Source of the DNA: CAMBDR01 sp046597185
GTDB lineage: Bacteria; Pseudomonadota; Gammaproteobacteria; Burkholderiales; Burkholderiaceae_D
Assembly (NCBI GenBank): GCA_046597185.1
Contig: JBKJLF010000539.1
Coordinates: 1 to 20,433 of the forward strand
Length of the DNA: 20,433 nt
Direction: 5' to 3'
This document shows positions 1 through 7,882 of this stretch, in pieces (positions within the stretch are counted from its first letter, which is position 1; each line of letters starts with the position of its first letter). A program made the position numbers and the translations under genes. The notes under the pieces were generated by a model. It was not told the DNA's origin, searched no databases, and saw only the letters and a list, made by a program, of their open reading frames with translations.

Positions 1-2732
1 AATAAGGCAGTATTGCTTTGATTGCCAATGGTCCAACCAAATTTACCGCTGCTATCAGCCGTATTGCTGCTGCTACCCACCACACAATCCGCATTTAATT
101 GATCCACATTGGTATAGAGCGTATCGGCCACGCCACCCGCCAGGATGCCAAAATTACCGACATCGTCATAACGTATCGCCGCATTACTGACCACCCCCGT
201 CGCAATAGTGGATGCGCCTATCGGCAAGGGTGTAATGGCCGAAGCCAGATTCAAAGCCGAACTATAATCGGTGGTGGTCGGGGGCATATGCAAGTGTGTA
301 TAGATTTTTTGCCCCGCCAGGGAATTATCAATCAAAGGCGTACCATCGTAACCGGCCACTGCGGTGCTGGTCAGCGTGAAGTTGATCCCAGCTTGCAATT
401 TGGGCGCACCGCTTTGGGCCGTATTGGTCATAGTCGAACTCACAGCAAAACCGGTCGGACGAATCGCAAAATTATCGGTGGAACAAGCCGTGCTGCTGCT
501 GCCGCATACCCCTGCGCTGCAAGTAAAGCGCACCCGCACATCGCGCCATGCACTGTAATTCGGGCTGACGCTACTGAACGCGGTACTGCTCACACTCACC
601 CCCGCGCTCGGGCCATAACCGCTGGTATAGCTGACACTGCCCAAGGGAATGACGGCGGTTTGACTGGCGGGGCAATTATTGCTACCCAATGGCACCCCAA
701 TTTGGCTATTGGCCAGTAAATCGACGGTCACGCTACCGTTAAAGGTGGTTTCCAGCGTGCCATCGCTTTTCAATTTCACGACATCGAGCTTAAATGCCGT
801 GCCCGCCAATTTGGTGAACAACTGCGCATAAGTATTGGCCGAGCTACTGGGCACGCAACGCGACGAAGTCAGCTCGCAGGCATTGAAGCGATTGGTGGTG
901 CAGGCACTGATCACCAGGGCCGGGTCTTCACTCTCCACAAACTGGCCGTCGGTGACATTGATATTGACCGAGGCCGCCGTGGTATGGTTTAAAGAAAATA
1001 CCGCCTGATATTCGCCATTGAACAAATAGGTGGCCGTGCCATCATCGGCCGTACCATTATTGAGCACACCATAACCGCTCACCAAAGTCCAATCGCCCTT
1101 GCCCGTGGAAGTGGTGAGTGTAATCGAGGTCGTGTTATTGGGCATGGTGATATTTCCGTGCGCGCTGTCATGCGCGGTAAGGGTCACCGTGCTGGGTTGA
1201 CAAGTGAAGCCTGTGCCTGAATGCGAGATCGCATAATGGTTCAAACACCCGGATGAGCCTTGCGCAAAGTCGCGCAACACCAGGGCCGAACCGCCTTCAT
1301 AGTTATAGATGCGAAATTCATCAATCGCCCCATCTGCCGAACGTCCGGTGCCACTGGTTTCAATAAAACTGCTGCGGTTATCACCAATATAGAGCGTGCC
1401 GATTTGAGTCGATATGACGTTGCTGGTGGTGAATGCCAATTCGGTCAACAACACGCCATCCAGATAGATGCGCAAATGGTCGCTGTTGGAGGCCGCCAAC
1501 AAATTGAAATTCCAGCTCACTGCAATATGCTTCCAGGTATTGGCCGCCACCGTATTGATGCTGGTTAAGGCGGTACGCTGGGTGCCGCCGCTATCCACCA
1601 CCACAAAACGTAAAGCGCCCGAACTCAAACGCGTTAAAAAGAACCATTGACCATTGACCACGGTCGCATCCAGTAATTGCGCCGCTTGGGCGCTGGCAGC
1701 GGCCCAGGAACTATTGGCGCGATACCAGAATGTGATGGTGCCGGCATTGCCTACCGTGGTAGGCATATTGATACCGGTATTGATCGCATCAATCGTACCG
1801 GAACTGGTATTGTTTGGTATATCCGCCGCCCGGCAAACCCGGCCACTGGCAATGGTTTGCGCACCGCCCAGGCGGGTAGCATGGCGGCTATTACCACTGG
1901 TATCGAACACCTGGCCCGCAGCAGTCGTCCAACTGCTTTGCTCCATCCTGTATTCGGCCACGGGCGCGGGAATAAAAAATTTGAGCGCCGTATTGGCGGT
2001 TGGAAAACCAATTTTCGGGGTATCGTAATCGGTGCTGTCTACCTGCCAACCCACTTGCCCCAAGGCCGCCGATGGGCCAGCGGTGAACGTGCCATATTGA
2101 TAGATAAACTCGCCGTTTTCCTGCAAAATGACCTGTAAATTATAATTTCCCACCGGATTACTGCCTGAAGTCCACTCCGGCACATTATTCCATGTCACCA
2201 CAAAGCTGCGATTGGGTGCCGTGCCAATGGTGGCATAACTGATAAAACAAGTGACGCTGCTCAAACAAGGGGTGTTATAGCTGGGCACATCGACTTTGTT
2301 GGTGGGGTCCAAATCGTTGCCATAAATGCGCATGGTGTAATTTAATGAGGTATTGGGGTAAGGCAAAACCTGTACCGGGCTACCATAGCTACAGGTCGTG
2401 TTATTGTTAAATTGCAGCCGCCCATTGGTCATGATGCGCAGGGTACTGAATGGCGTGCCTGCGTAGGTAAAATTAAAGCCAATCGGAATCGCATCGCTCA
2501 GGGTATCATCCAGAATCGGCACGGTGGTGCCGCAACCGGAAGAGGAATTGAAGCGATATGGGCTGGTGTTATAGCCGACTTTGGTATGGCTGGTGGCATC
2601 GATCCAACTGAAGGTGGTGGCCGTACTGGCGTAGGTGACCGCTTGCGCTGGCGTGGCACCGAGCCATAGCAGTGAAGTGACGGCAATTAGCCAGCCAAGA
2701 CTGATTAAAACGCGTTCGATCCGGTTTCTCAT
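1..2732 (-). CDS. mshQ: MshQ-like secreted pilus-locus protein (LamG + DUF6701), C-terminus cut by window edge
   Basis: The frame is open without a stop from an ATG at 2732 to the window edge, about 910 residues. AGGAG lies 5 nt before the ATG and fixes the start. Residues 1-31 are a signal peptide ending in AQA. Residues around 40-130 resemble the opening beta-domain of MshQ proteins (a paired-cysteine region, then IMTNGRLQF). About 260-480 is a LamG/concanavalin-like domain (begins near VAEYRMEQ, contains YLDGVLL and AIDEFRIYN). Next comes an Ig-like stretch, and from about 597 (DPALVISAC, then TTFNGSVTVDLL) the DUF6701 domain typical of MshQ. The cysteine-containing, Ser/Thr/Asn-rich composition fits an extracellular protein. 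It is the last gene seen in the msh run, 22 nt after mshP. Its role in the family is unproven; a tip or surface adhesin-like function is inference. The rest of DUF6701 lies outside the window. Confidence 0.88.
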   Translation of the reverse strand, partial: MRNRIERVLISLGWLIAVTSLLWLGATPAQAVTYASTATTFSWIDATSHTKVGYNTSPYRFNSSSGCGTTVPILDDTLSDAIPIGFNFTYAGTPFSTLRIMTNGRLQFNNNTTCSYGSPVQVLPYPNTSLNYTMRIYGNDLDPTNKVDVPSYNTPCLSSVTCFISYATIGTAPNRSFVVTWNNVPEWTSGSNPVGNYNLQVILQENGEFIYQYGTFTAGPSAALGQVGWQVDSTDYDTPKIGFPTANTALKFFIPAPVAEYRMEQSSWTTAAGQVFDTSGNSRHATRLGGAQTIASGRVCRAADIPNNTSSGTIDAINTGINMPTTVGNAGTITFWYRANSSWAAASAQAAQLLDATVVNGQWFFLTRLSSGALRFVVVDSGGTQRTALTSINTVAANTWKHIAVSWNFNLLAASNSDHLRIYLDGVLLTELAFTTSNVISTQIGTLYIGDNRSSFIETSGTGRSADGAIDEFRIYNYEGGSALVLRDFAQGSSGCLNHYAISHSGTGFTCQPSTVTLTAHDSAHGNITMPNNTTSITLTTSTGKGDWTLVSGYGVLNNGTADDGTATYLFNGEYQAVFSLNHTTAASVNINVTDGQFVESEDPALVISACTTNRFNACELTSSRCVPSSSANTYAQLFTKLAGTAFKLDVVKLKSDGTLETTFNGSVTVDLLANSQIGVPLGSNNCPASQTAVIPLGSVSYTSGYGPSAGVSVSSTAFSSVSPNYSAWRDVRVRFTCSAGVCGSSSTACSTDNFAIRPTGFAVSSTMTNTAQSGAPKLQAGINFTLTSTAVAGYDGTPLIDNSLAGQKIYTHLHMPPTTTDYSSALNLASAITPLPIGASTIATGVVSNAAIRYDDVGNFGILAGGVADTLYTNVDQLNADCVVGSSSNTADSSGKFGWTIGNQSNTAL

Positions 2733-2754
2733 CACCACTCCTAAAACTCCCCCA

Positions 2755-3204
2755 TTAAAACTCCACTTGCAGCGTGCGTTGCACATAATCCGGGTTGGTC
2801 GTTTGATTGGGGCAAGCCGAAGCAAACGGTTGATTACATGCAATCGAGGTCAATTGCCAGCGCTTCAAAGTGCCCGGCCCGGTCGTTAGGGTACACGACA
2901 CCGTCACCGTAAAACCCGACAAACTGCTGCCACTGGGCAAAGCGAAGCTGCTGGTAGCAAAACAGGTGGATGACACGGGCTGCAATTGGCGGTACAAACC
3001 CCATTCTATCCCGGCCCGTGCCGCATGATAGGCACGCACCCCCTGCACATCGAGCGAGGAACCGGCTTGATGGGTGCCCACCACGCTAACAATGGCCGCC
3101 GACAACAGGGCCAGCACCACCAGCAAAAATATCGCCCCCACCAGACTAAACCCGCTGGCGGCAGATGGGAGAATGCGGGGCGGGAAAGTGCGTGGCATTT
3201 TCAT
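2755..3204 (-). CDS. mshP: MshP minor pilin-like MSHA biogenesis protein
   Basis: A protein of 149 residues. After a short basic leader comes a type IV pilin-like N-terminal helix (SGFSLVGAIFLLVVLALL, residues 17-34). The processed sequence would start F-S-L-V-G, so Gly stands where most pilins have Glu5; published MshP proteins are also atypical here. The following HAARAGIEWGLYR region (about 60-72) matches the MshP pattern. Two or more cysteines in the C-terminal half could form disulfides. The start ATG overlaps the mshO stop as ATGA, so translation is probably coupled; a second in-frame ATG two codons later is possible. It is expected to be a low-abundance pilus or pseudopilus-tip component in the inner membrane and periplasm. 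Identification rests on motif and position. Confidence 0.87.
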   Translation of the reverse strand: MKMPRTFPPRILPSAASGFSLVGAIFLLVVLALLSAAIVSVVGTHQAGSSLDVQGVRAYHAARAGIEWGLYRQLQPVSSTCFATSSFALPSGSSLSGFTVTVSCTLTTGPGTLKRWQLTSIACNQPFASACPNQTTNPDYVQRTLQVEF

Positions 3205-4130
3205 GGCGCGTTATCGATATGAACCGATTGCTGCAGGGTCAGGGTTTCGTTAGCCAATTCCGGGTCCGCTTTACCTGAATTAAACGTAATCAATAAGCTC
3301 ACCAGACCGCGCTGCACATTGGGCAGACTGGAAAAAGAAAACACACAACGCCCCACCCTGTCAGCCAAGCGCGCCTGCACCGGTGCCGTTGCCAGTGGTG
3401 CTGCGCTGGCATCAACTGGTTGGCTGGCTTGAATGGCATAGCCGGAATAACGGACCAATTGGCCGTTCGTGCCGCCGTTGCAATAATAGGTGACGGGCGT
3501 GGTGACGACCTGAAAACGACTGGTGGGGGACGGAAACGACGCCGCCGCCGAAGTCAGTATTTGGTTTTTGAAGGGATTATCTGCCATGGTAACGGTGTTG
3601 CCAACAACGCTGACCACGGTGGCGCGATTACAAATTCGATTCGGGGCCGTGCCCTGGCAATCATAGGCATCGGCCGGATAAAACCCCGGCCCCAGGTTAT
3701 ACACAACGATATAATCCCCGCCCCCAATGGCTTGGCGGCCCGTCGGCACATTACCCACAATATCAAATACCAGCGGGTTGCTACTGGTGCCACTAAAGCT
3801 GAGTACATTGCCGACCGATTCATCTTCTTCAGCCAAATAACGGCCGCCCGTTTTGGTGAGTAAGAATTCGAGATATTTGCCATCCGCCGACAAACGCACG
3901 CTATTGGGCAAGGCCAGGCGTAAATCGCGTGTCATGCGGCGCAAGCTGGTATCGGCCAGGTCGGACAATTCGGCGCGCGCCACATTATCGACGTAAGATT
4001 GGATCGGCACCCGGATAAATAAAGCCACCATGCCCACAATGATGCCCATAATCACCATCACGGTGATGAGTTCGATCAAGGTGAAGCCTTGTTGGTTCGA
4101 TCGGGCGATTGGCATGGTGGCGCACCTCAT
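3201..4130 (-). CDS. mshO: MshO minor pilin (prepilin-type N-terminus)
   Basis: A protein of 309 residues. Residues 1-15 form a basic prepilin leader ending in Gly, followed by FTLIELITVMVIMGIIVGMV with Glu at +5, a class III signal for the prepilin peptidase. The next segment (IRVPIQSYVDNVARAELSDL, then RRMTRDLRLALPNSVRL, about residues 44-83) is the most characteristic part of the MshO family. The C-terminal part is a large beta-rich pilin body with several cysteines. The start codon overlaps the mshD stop by 4 nt (ATGA) and the stop overlaps the mshP start the same way, so the three genes are tightly coupled. It probably acts as a minor pilin that primes or caps the MSHA fibre. Met6 is an alternative start, but the ATGA coupling favours Met1. 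Confidence 0.9.
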   Translation of the reverse strand: MRCATMPIARSNQQGFTLIELITVMVIMGIIVGMVALFIRVPIQSYVDNVARAELSDLADTSLRRMTRDLRLALPNSVRLSADGKYLEFLLTKTGGRYLAEEDESVGNVLSFSGTSSNPLVFDIVGNVPTGRQAIGGGDYIVVYNLGPGFYPADAYDCQGTAPNRICNRATVVSVVGNTVTMADNPFKNQILTSAAASFPSPTSRFQVVTTPVTYYCNGGTNGQLVRYSGYAIQASQPVDASAAPLATAPVQARLADRVGRCVFSFSSLPNVQRGLVSLLITFNSGKADPELANETLTLQQSVHIDNAP

Positions 4131-4741
4131 GGCAGTGCATTGGGCGCATAGCGGGTGCGGTAGCCATCCAGCACCAGCGGCTTCACGCTATTGGGATAAC
4201 TGACACTCACGGTAATGCGCAGCACCTTGGCGTTGGCGGCAGTGGCATCGACCGGCGTAATCACCGAACCCGTCGGGCCAAGATTGGCGTCCGTCGAAAT
4301 ACTGACGGTCGCCGTATAACCAGTGGGAAAGCTAAACCCGGCGGCGTCGGTGGTATAAGTGGTGGGCGTGCCATAGGCACTAACGTAATCATTCACATTA
4401 TCAAACGGCCGCACCACCCCGCCCGCTTCCTGGCCCACAACTTCGGGTAAAGAAGTGCAGTTCGCCGGACTGGTAGCCATTTCGGCATTGGCATCATTGG
4501 GATCACAAAAGGTAAATCGAGCCAAGCTAATTTCTTCCAGCAAGCTTTCGGCAATGGCCAAGGCTTGCTTGCGCAATTGCGGGTCGGCACTCATCAAATT
4601 GGCACGCGCCTGCACGGTTAAAATCGCCACCAAAGCAATGCCCACAATCACAATCGTGATCAATAATTCGATCAGGCCAAAGCCCGACAGCTTTGCGCGG
4701 TGCTTAAGGGTGGGTTTGGGTGCGAATTCAGGAGTGAACAT
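4127..4741 (-). CDS. mshD: MshD minor pilin (prepilin-type N-terminus)
   Basis: I chose the ATG at 4741 (204 residues). It gives a 20-residue basic leader before G|FGLIELLITIVIVGIALVAI, it has GGAA 7 nt upstream, and it overlaps the mshC end by only 14 bp. An in-frame ATG at 4783 would add 14 residues and a larger overlap. After the hydrophobic helix, SADPQLRKQALAIAESLLEE is the diagnostic MshD-type segment. The body contains an FCDP motif and a second cysteine, a likely disulfide pair. It is predicted to be an inner-membrane minor pilin processed by a prepilin peptidase that is not encoded in this window. The stop overlaps the mshO start by 4 nt. Confidence 0.88.
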   Translation of the reverse strand: MFTPEFAPKPTLKHRAKLSGFGLIELLITIVIVGIALVAILTVQARANLMSADPQLRKQALAIAESLLEEISLARFTFCDPNDANAEMATSPANCTSLPEVVGQEAGGVVRPFDNVNDYVSAYGTPTTYTTDAAGFSFPTGYTATVSISTDANLGPTGSVITPVDATAANAKVLRITVSVSYPNSVKPLVLDGYRTRYAPNALP

Positions 4742-5312
4742 ACCCGGTTTCCGGTTCGATATAAATATCGTGATTGCCGCCATCGCCCGTAATACGGATC
4801 AAAAAAAGGGTGAAGGTAGAAACAGGCGTGGGACTAATATCATTTGATGCGAACGGCATGCCTTGCCCATCGAAATAAAAATAGCCATAGGTAATGGGCG
4901 AGGCGGGAAGATTCAGCGAGCTGGCGTAGGATAAATCTGCCGACACGCCTTCACAATACCAGGTGGTGGTATTAGCGCAATTGACCAGCGTTTCAACACT
5001 GCCGGAATTATTCAATCCCGGCGGCATGACCTGGTTGGCCACCGTGCAACTACCGTTGACCGGATAGGGCGCAAAACACAAAGCCACGCTTTTACCCGCA
5101 TCGAGCCGGACATACACCGGGCGATTTTGCGCAATCGCCAGCTTTTGCCCATACCGCAGCATGGCCAGGGTTCGATCAGAAAAAGCGCGCGCATCAAAAC
5201 TGTTCAGATCAATAAAACGCGATACCGCAAGCGCCGATAAAACCCCGATCAAGACCATGACCGTGATCAATTCGACCATAGTAAAACCCACAGCACGCGC
5301 TCTGTTCAACAT
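4728..5312 (-). CDS. mshC: MshC-type minor pilin (GspH-like)
   Basis: I chose the ATG at 5312 (194 residues). It gives the short leader MLNRARAVG directly before FTMVELITVMVLIGVLSALA with Glu at +5. A longer in-frame start at 5396 exists, but its extra codons run through a perfect inverted repeat and would give an unusually long leader, so I reject it. The FDARAFSDRTLAMLRYGQKLAIAQNR stretch after the helix resembles the GspH/FimT-like minor pilins to which MshC belongs. Four cysteines in the body (near CFAPYPVNGSC and CANTTTWYC) suggest two disulfides. The gene follows mshA by 113 nt, the classic mshA-mshC order. It is probably a minor pilin initiating or stabilising the fibre. Confidence 0.85.
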   Translation of the reverse strand: MLNRARAVGFTMVELITVMVLIGVLSALAVSRFIDLNSFDARAFSDRTLAMLRYGQKLAIAQNRPVYVRLDAGKSVALCFAPYPVNGSCTVANQVMPPGLNNSGSVETLVNCANTTTWYCEGVSADLSYASSLNLPASPITYGYFYFDGQGMPFASNDISPTPVSTFTLFLIRITGDGGNHDIYIEPETGYVHS

Positions 5313-5369
5313 AAGCCACTCTACTCTACCCAAACCAAGCCAAGCCACCACCTGTTGCCGACCCAAGGG

Positions 5370-5392
5370 CGGATCAAAAAACCCCTGATCCG
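5370..5392 (-). promoter_or_regulatory. Hairpin between mshA and mshC (possible partial terminator or processing site)
   Basis: Perfect 7-bp inverted repeat CGGATCA/TGATCCG with a 9-nt loop, in the 113-nt gap between the mshA stop and the mshC start. On the transcript the loop reads GGGG followed by U residues; there is no U-run after the stem, so it is not a standard intrinsic terminator. Its position suits a stabiliser or attenuator that keeps major pilin mRNA more abundant than that of the minor pilins. That role is inference. Confidence 0.45.
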
Positions 5393-5425
5393 GCACACGT
5401 CAACCATCAGCGCAAGCCAAGCGTA

Positions 5426-5941
5426 TCAGCAACCGGTGGTGGTGAGCGCCACAGTGGGTGCCGTGGTGGTGGTGGCCGGTTCTGTGTACATAACAAAGCA
5501 AGTTAAACCTGCTGGGCTACCCGCCACACTCACCGGAATAAAGGCAGTTTGGGTTGCCGAGGTAAGTGGCGAATTGGCAGTAGCCGCCGAACCCGCCGCG
5601 ATTTGGGTATAATCCGCACTGCCCAAACCAGCCGCCCCGCCCAAACCAGTATCAGCCTTGGGATAGCCCGAAGCCGCAACCGTCGCAAAGGTGATGGTGG
5701 AACCTTCAAATGTTACGGTAGTCGGTGCCGGTGTGGTAACCAGATATTTGCCATGCGCCATGGCAGCCGTTGCAGCCAAGGAACCACGCGCCGCATTCAA
5801 GCTCGAAATGCGCGCATCCTTACCCAGATCAGCAAACTTTGGCAAAGCGGTTGCAGCCAAAATGCCTAAGATCACGATCACGACGATCAATTCGATCAGG
5901 GTAAAGCCCGATTGGCTACGATTCATCATTTGCTTGTTCAT
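5426..5941 (-). CDS. mshA: MshA-like major pilin
   Basis: I chose the ATG at 5941 (171 residues) because GGAGA lies 6 nt upstream; another ATG two codons earlier touches that GGAGA and is less likely. The leader of 12 residues ends in Gly, followed by FTLIELIVVIVILGILAATA with Glu at +5. The next stretch (LPKFADLGKDARISSLNAARGSL) is the classical MshA/type IVa pilin alpha-helix. The body is Ala/Thr/Gly-rich and ends with a disulfide loop candidate, Cys148 to the C-terminal Cys171, enclosing a threonine-rich segment, as in type IV pilin D-regions. The strong ribosome binding site and the hairpin after the gene fit a highly expressed fibre subunit. The 76-nt gap upstream has a TATGAT-like -10 box but no good -35. 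Whether it is the sole major subunit cannot be told here. Confidence 0.88.
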   Translation of the reverse strand: MNKQMMNRSQSGFTLIELIVVIVILGILAATALPKFADLGKDARISSLNAARGSLAATAAMAHGKYLVTTPAPTTVTFEGSTITFATVAASGYPKADTGLGGAAGLGSADYTQIAAGSAATANSPLTSATQTAFIPVSVAGSPAGLTCFVMYTEPATTTTAPTVALTTTGC

Positions 5942-5989
5942 GTTCATTCTCCAATTCTCATTCAAATTTACTGCACGTTTAACCACACT

Positions 5990-6018
5990 ATCATACAAAG
6001 AAAAGCCTTGCTACCCAT
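5990..6018 (-). promoter_or_regulatory. Weak candidate promoter for mshA
   Basis: TATGAT (5 of 6 to the sigma-70 -10 consensus) lies at 5990-5995 on the minus strand, about 50 nt before the mshA start, in the gap after the preceding stop codon. The hexamer 17 nt upstream matches the -35 consensus poorly. Separate mshA promoters are known in Vibrio. This call is tentative. Confidence 0.25.
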
Positions 6019-6575
6019 TACTCAACAACCCGTTCCAAAATTGCACTATTAAAAATCTCGCCACTGCCATCTTTCCGCACGGCACTATCTCTATTATTAA
6101 CCAGTTTCACCCTGAAATTCAACTGTTTTGGTGTTGACACGTCAGAATTCTCACCCCGGCTATACAAATACACCAGTTTTTTCTCCTTTTTATCGAAATA
6201 CCAGTTGCCCAACTCCAATTCATCGTCACTTGGCCCGTAAAACGCCCCCAGATAATTGGGCGGTTTGCGCTTGAGCCAATCTATCGGGTTTTGCTCGGCC
6301 AAGCCGGGCAATTCATTCATGCGGCCACGCACCGTCATCGATACTAACTGCAATTGCAAGGCACTCTGTAAGGCTTGCACCACTTGTTCGGTCGCGATGC
6401 GTTCAACTTCACGCTGATAAAACCACACTCTGGTGAAAAAAGCCGTCAATAAAATTGCTGCAATACTAATTGTGATCGCCAATTCGATCATCGTGAAGCC
6501 GCGCTGCGCCCACATTGCCAATGGCAACGGCTCCCTTTTAAATATACTACAAAAATTGGCTGTTTGCGGCCTCAT
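6018..6575 (-). CDS. Prepilin-like protein in the mshF/mshB position
   Basis: I chose the ATG at 6575 (185 residues) because GAGGT lies 6 nt upstream. Other starts exist: an in-frame ATG at 6683 inside mshG, and one at 6515 giving a 6-residue leader. A class III prepilin signal is clear: RG|FTMIELAITISIAAILLTAFF with Glu at +5. The body differs from the other pilins. It has a charged helix (QREVERIATEQVVQALQSAL), then NPIDWL and PPNYLGAFYG (about residues 96-114), then a charged C-terminal part with a single WYFDKKEKKLVYLYSR strand-like segment and no cysteine pair. The NP..WL..PP.NYLG signature resembles what I remember of MshF-type proteins, while the pilin helix suits MshB; I therefore give no symbol. 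It probably interacts with the assembly platform or acts as a minor pilin. Confidence 0.72.
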   Translation of the reverse strand: MRPQTANFCSIFKREPLPLAMWAQRGFTMIELAITISIAAILLTAFFTRVWFYQREVERIATEQVVQALQSALQLQLVSMTVRGRMNELPGLAEQNPIDWLKRKPPNYLGAFYGPSDDELELGNWYFDKKEKKLVYLYSRGENSDVSTPKQLNFRVKLVNNRDSAVRKDGSGEIFNSAILERVVE

Positions 6576-6649
6576 TGTTTGACCTCGTCGCATCCAGCCC
6601 AGCAGCCCTGCCTTCATACCCGATCCCGGAAAGTTAGTCTGCAACCCAA

Positions 6650-7879
6650 TTATTTGTGCAACGCCGCCCGGCCCAAATCCCATATCGGCAGAAAAATCCC
6701 CAAGGCCAGTACCAAAACCATGGCCCCCATAAATACAATCAATATCGGCTCGATTTGGGCGGACAAAGTTTTTAACTCGTAATCCACTTCGCGCTCATAC
6801 ATTTGAGCGATTTCATCCATCAATTCATCCAGATCGCCCGTTTCTTCGCCCACCGCAATCATTTGCAATACTACCGGGGTAAACACGCCCGCATGCACTG
6901 CCGTGCGCAAAATACTTTCGCCGCGCTCGACGCCGTCGCGCATCAAGTCCACTTTACTTGACAAATAGGCATTATCAACTGTCGCAGATACGACATTTAA
7001 AGCTTGCACAATCGGCACACCGCTCCGACTGGAGAGTGCAAAACTGCGGGCAAAGCGCGCCAACGTGCCTTTGAGCAAAATCTTGCCGGCAATCGGCAGC
7101 CGTAACTTGACACGATCCCAACGATACAAACCTTCGGGCGTGCGTACATACATAATCGCGCCTACCACCGTAGCAATGGTGCCGATCAGCAACAGCGGCC
7201 AATAATCGACGGTGAATTTGGAGCTGGCAATTAAAATGCGCGTCATCAAAGGCAAGGGTGCGTTAAAGCTGGCAAATACTTTGACAAATGCCGGAATCAC
7301 AAATAAATTGACGATCACCAAGGCCACCACCATGGCCATGACCACGAACATCGGGTAACGCAAGGCCGATTTCACGCGGGCGCGCATTTCGCGGTCGAAT
7401 TCCAAATGGTCAAACAGGCGCAAAAATACTTCTTCCAGCCGCCCGGTAAGTTCGCCCACGCGCACCATACTCAAATAAAAGCTGGAAAACACGGTCGGAT
7501 GGCGGCGCATGGCCGCCGACAATTCGCGCCCGGCATCGAGCGATTCACGGATATCTTTAATCACCCGTGAAAACGCTTTGGAAATCGATGATTCCTGCAG
7601 CCCCGCCAAGCCGCGTAAAATCGGCACGCCCGCCTTGAGCAGCGTGTACATTTGACGGCTAAATAATTGCACATCCATCGACGAGACTTTTTTCTCGGTC
7701 AGGTTTTGCCACCAATTCACGTCATTCGACAGCGGCGGCGTCTTGGTCGGGTTGATTTCAACCGGAATCAATCCATTGGCAAACAATTGATCAGCCACCA
7801 CCGAACTATCGCCGCCCTCAATCACGCCCTGCAGCAGCTTGCCATCGGTATCACGCGCCTTATATGCAAAAAATGGCAT
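6650..7879 (-). CDS. mshG: MshG inner-membrane platform protein (type II secretion F family)
   Basis: A protein of 409 residues, the normal length for GspF/PilC/MshG proteins. The N-terminus (MPFFAYKARDTDGKLLQGVI) is the family opening. Two T2SSF domains follow, about residues 68-190 (VQLFSRQMYTLLKAGVPILRGL) and 270-395 (FARSFALSSRSGVPIVQAL, then GEETGDLDELMDEIA). Three membrane segments are visible, about 170-190, 215-240 and near 380-400. The start ATG lies 3 nt after the mshE stop, with AGGAA positioned inside the end of mshE, so translation is probably coupled. The protein is the inner-membrane scaffold that couples the MshE motor to pilin insertion and extraction. Confidence 0.94.
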   Translation of the reverse strand: MPFFAYKARDTDGKLLQGVIEGGDSSVVADQLFANGLIPVEINPTKTPPLSNDVNWWQNLTEKKVSSMDVQLFSRQMYTLLKAGVPILRGLAGLQESSISKAFSRVIKDIRESLDAGRELSAAMRRHPTVFSSFYLSMVRVGELTGRLEEVFLRLFDHLEFDREMRARVKSALRYPMFVVMAMVVALVIVNLFVIPAFVKVFASFNAPLPLMTRILIASSKFTVDYWPLLLIGTIATVVGAIMYVRTPEGLYRWDRVKLRLPIAGKILLKGTLARFARSFALSSRSGVPIVQALNVVSATVDNAYLSSKVDLMRDGVERGESILRTAVHAGVFTPVVLQMIAVGEETGDLDELMDEIAQMYEREVDYELKTLSAQIEPILIVFMGAMVLVLALGIFLPIWDLGRAALHK

Positions 7880-7882
7880 CGA

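Noticed and set aside
99..719. Plus-strand open frames opposite the mshQ gene, including one of 206 codons
   Set aside because: They lie antisense to a continuous minus-strand frame with signal peptide, LamG and DUF6701 features, and their products are low-complexity without motifs.
5313..5396. Longer N-terminus for MshC
   Set aside because: It would translate through the 5370-5392 hairpin and give a leader of 37 residues; the start at 5312 gives a normal 9-residue leader.
4040..6500. Repeated short DNA similarity around each pilin start (GATC..TTCGAT..)
   Set aside because: It encodes the shared GFTLIE-type N-terminal helix, so it reflects paralogous coding sequence rather than a repeat element.
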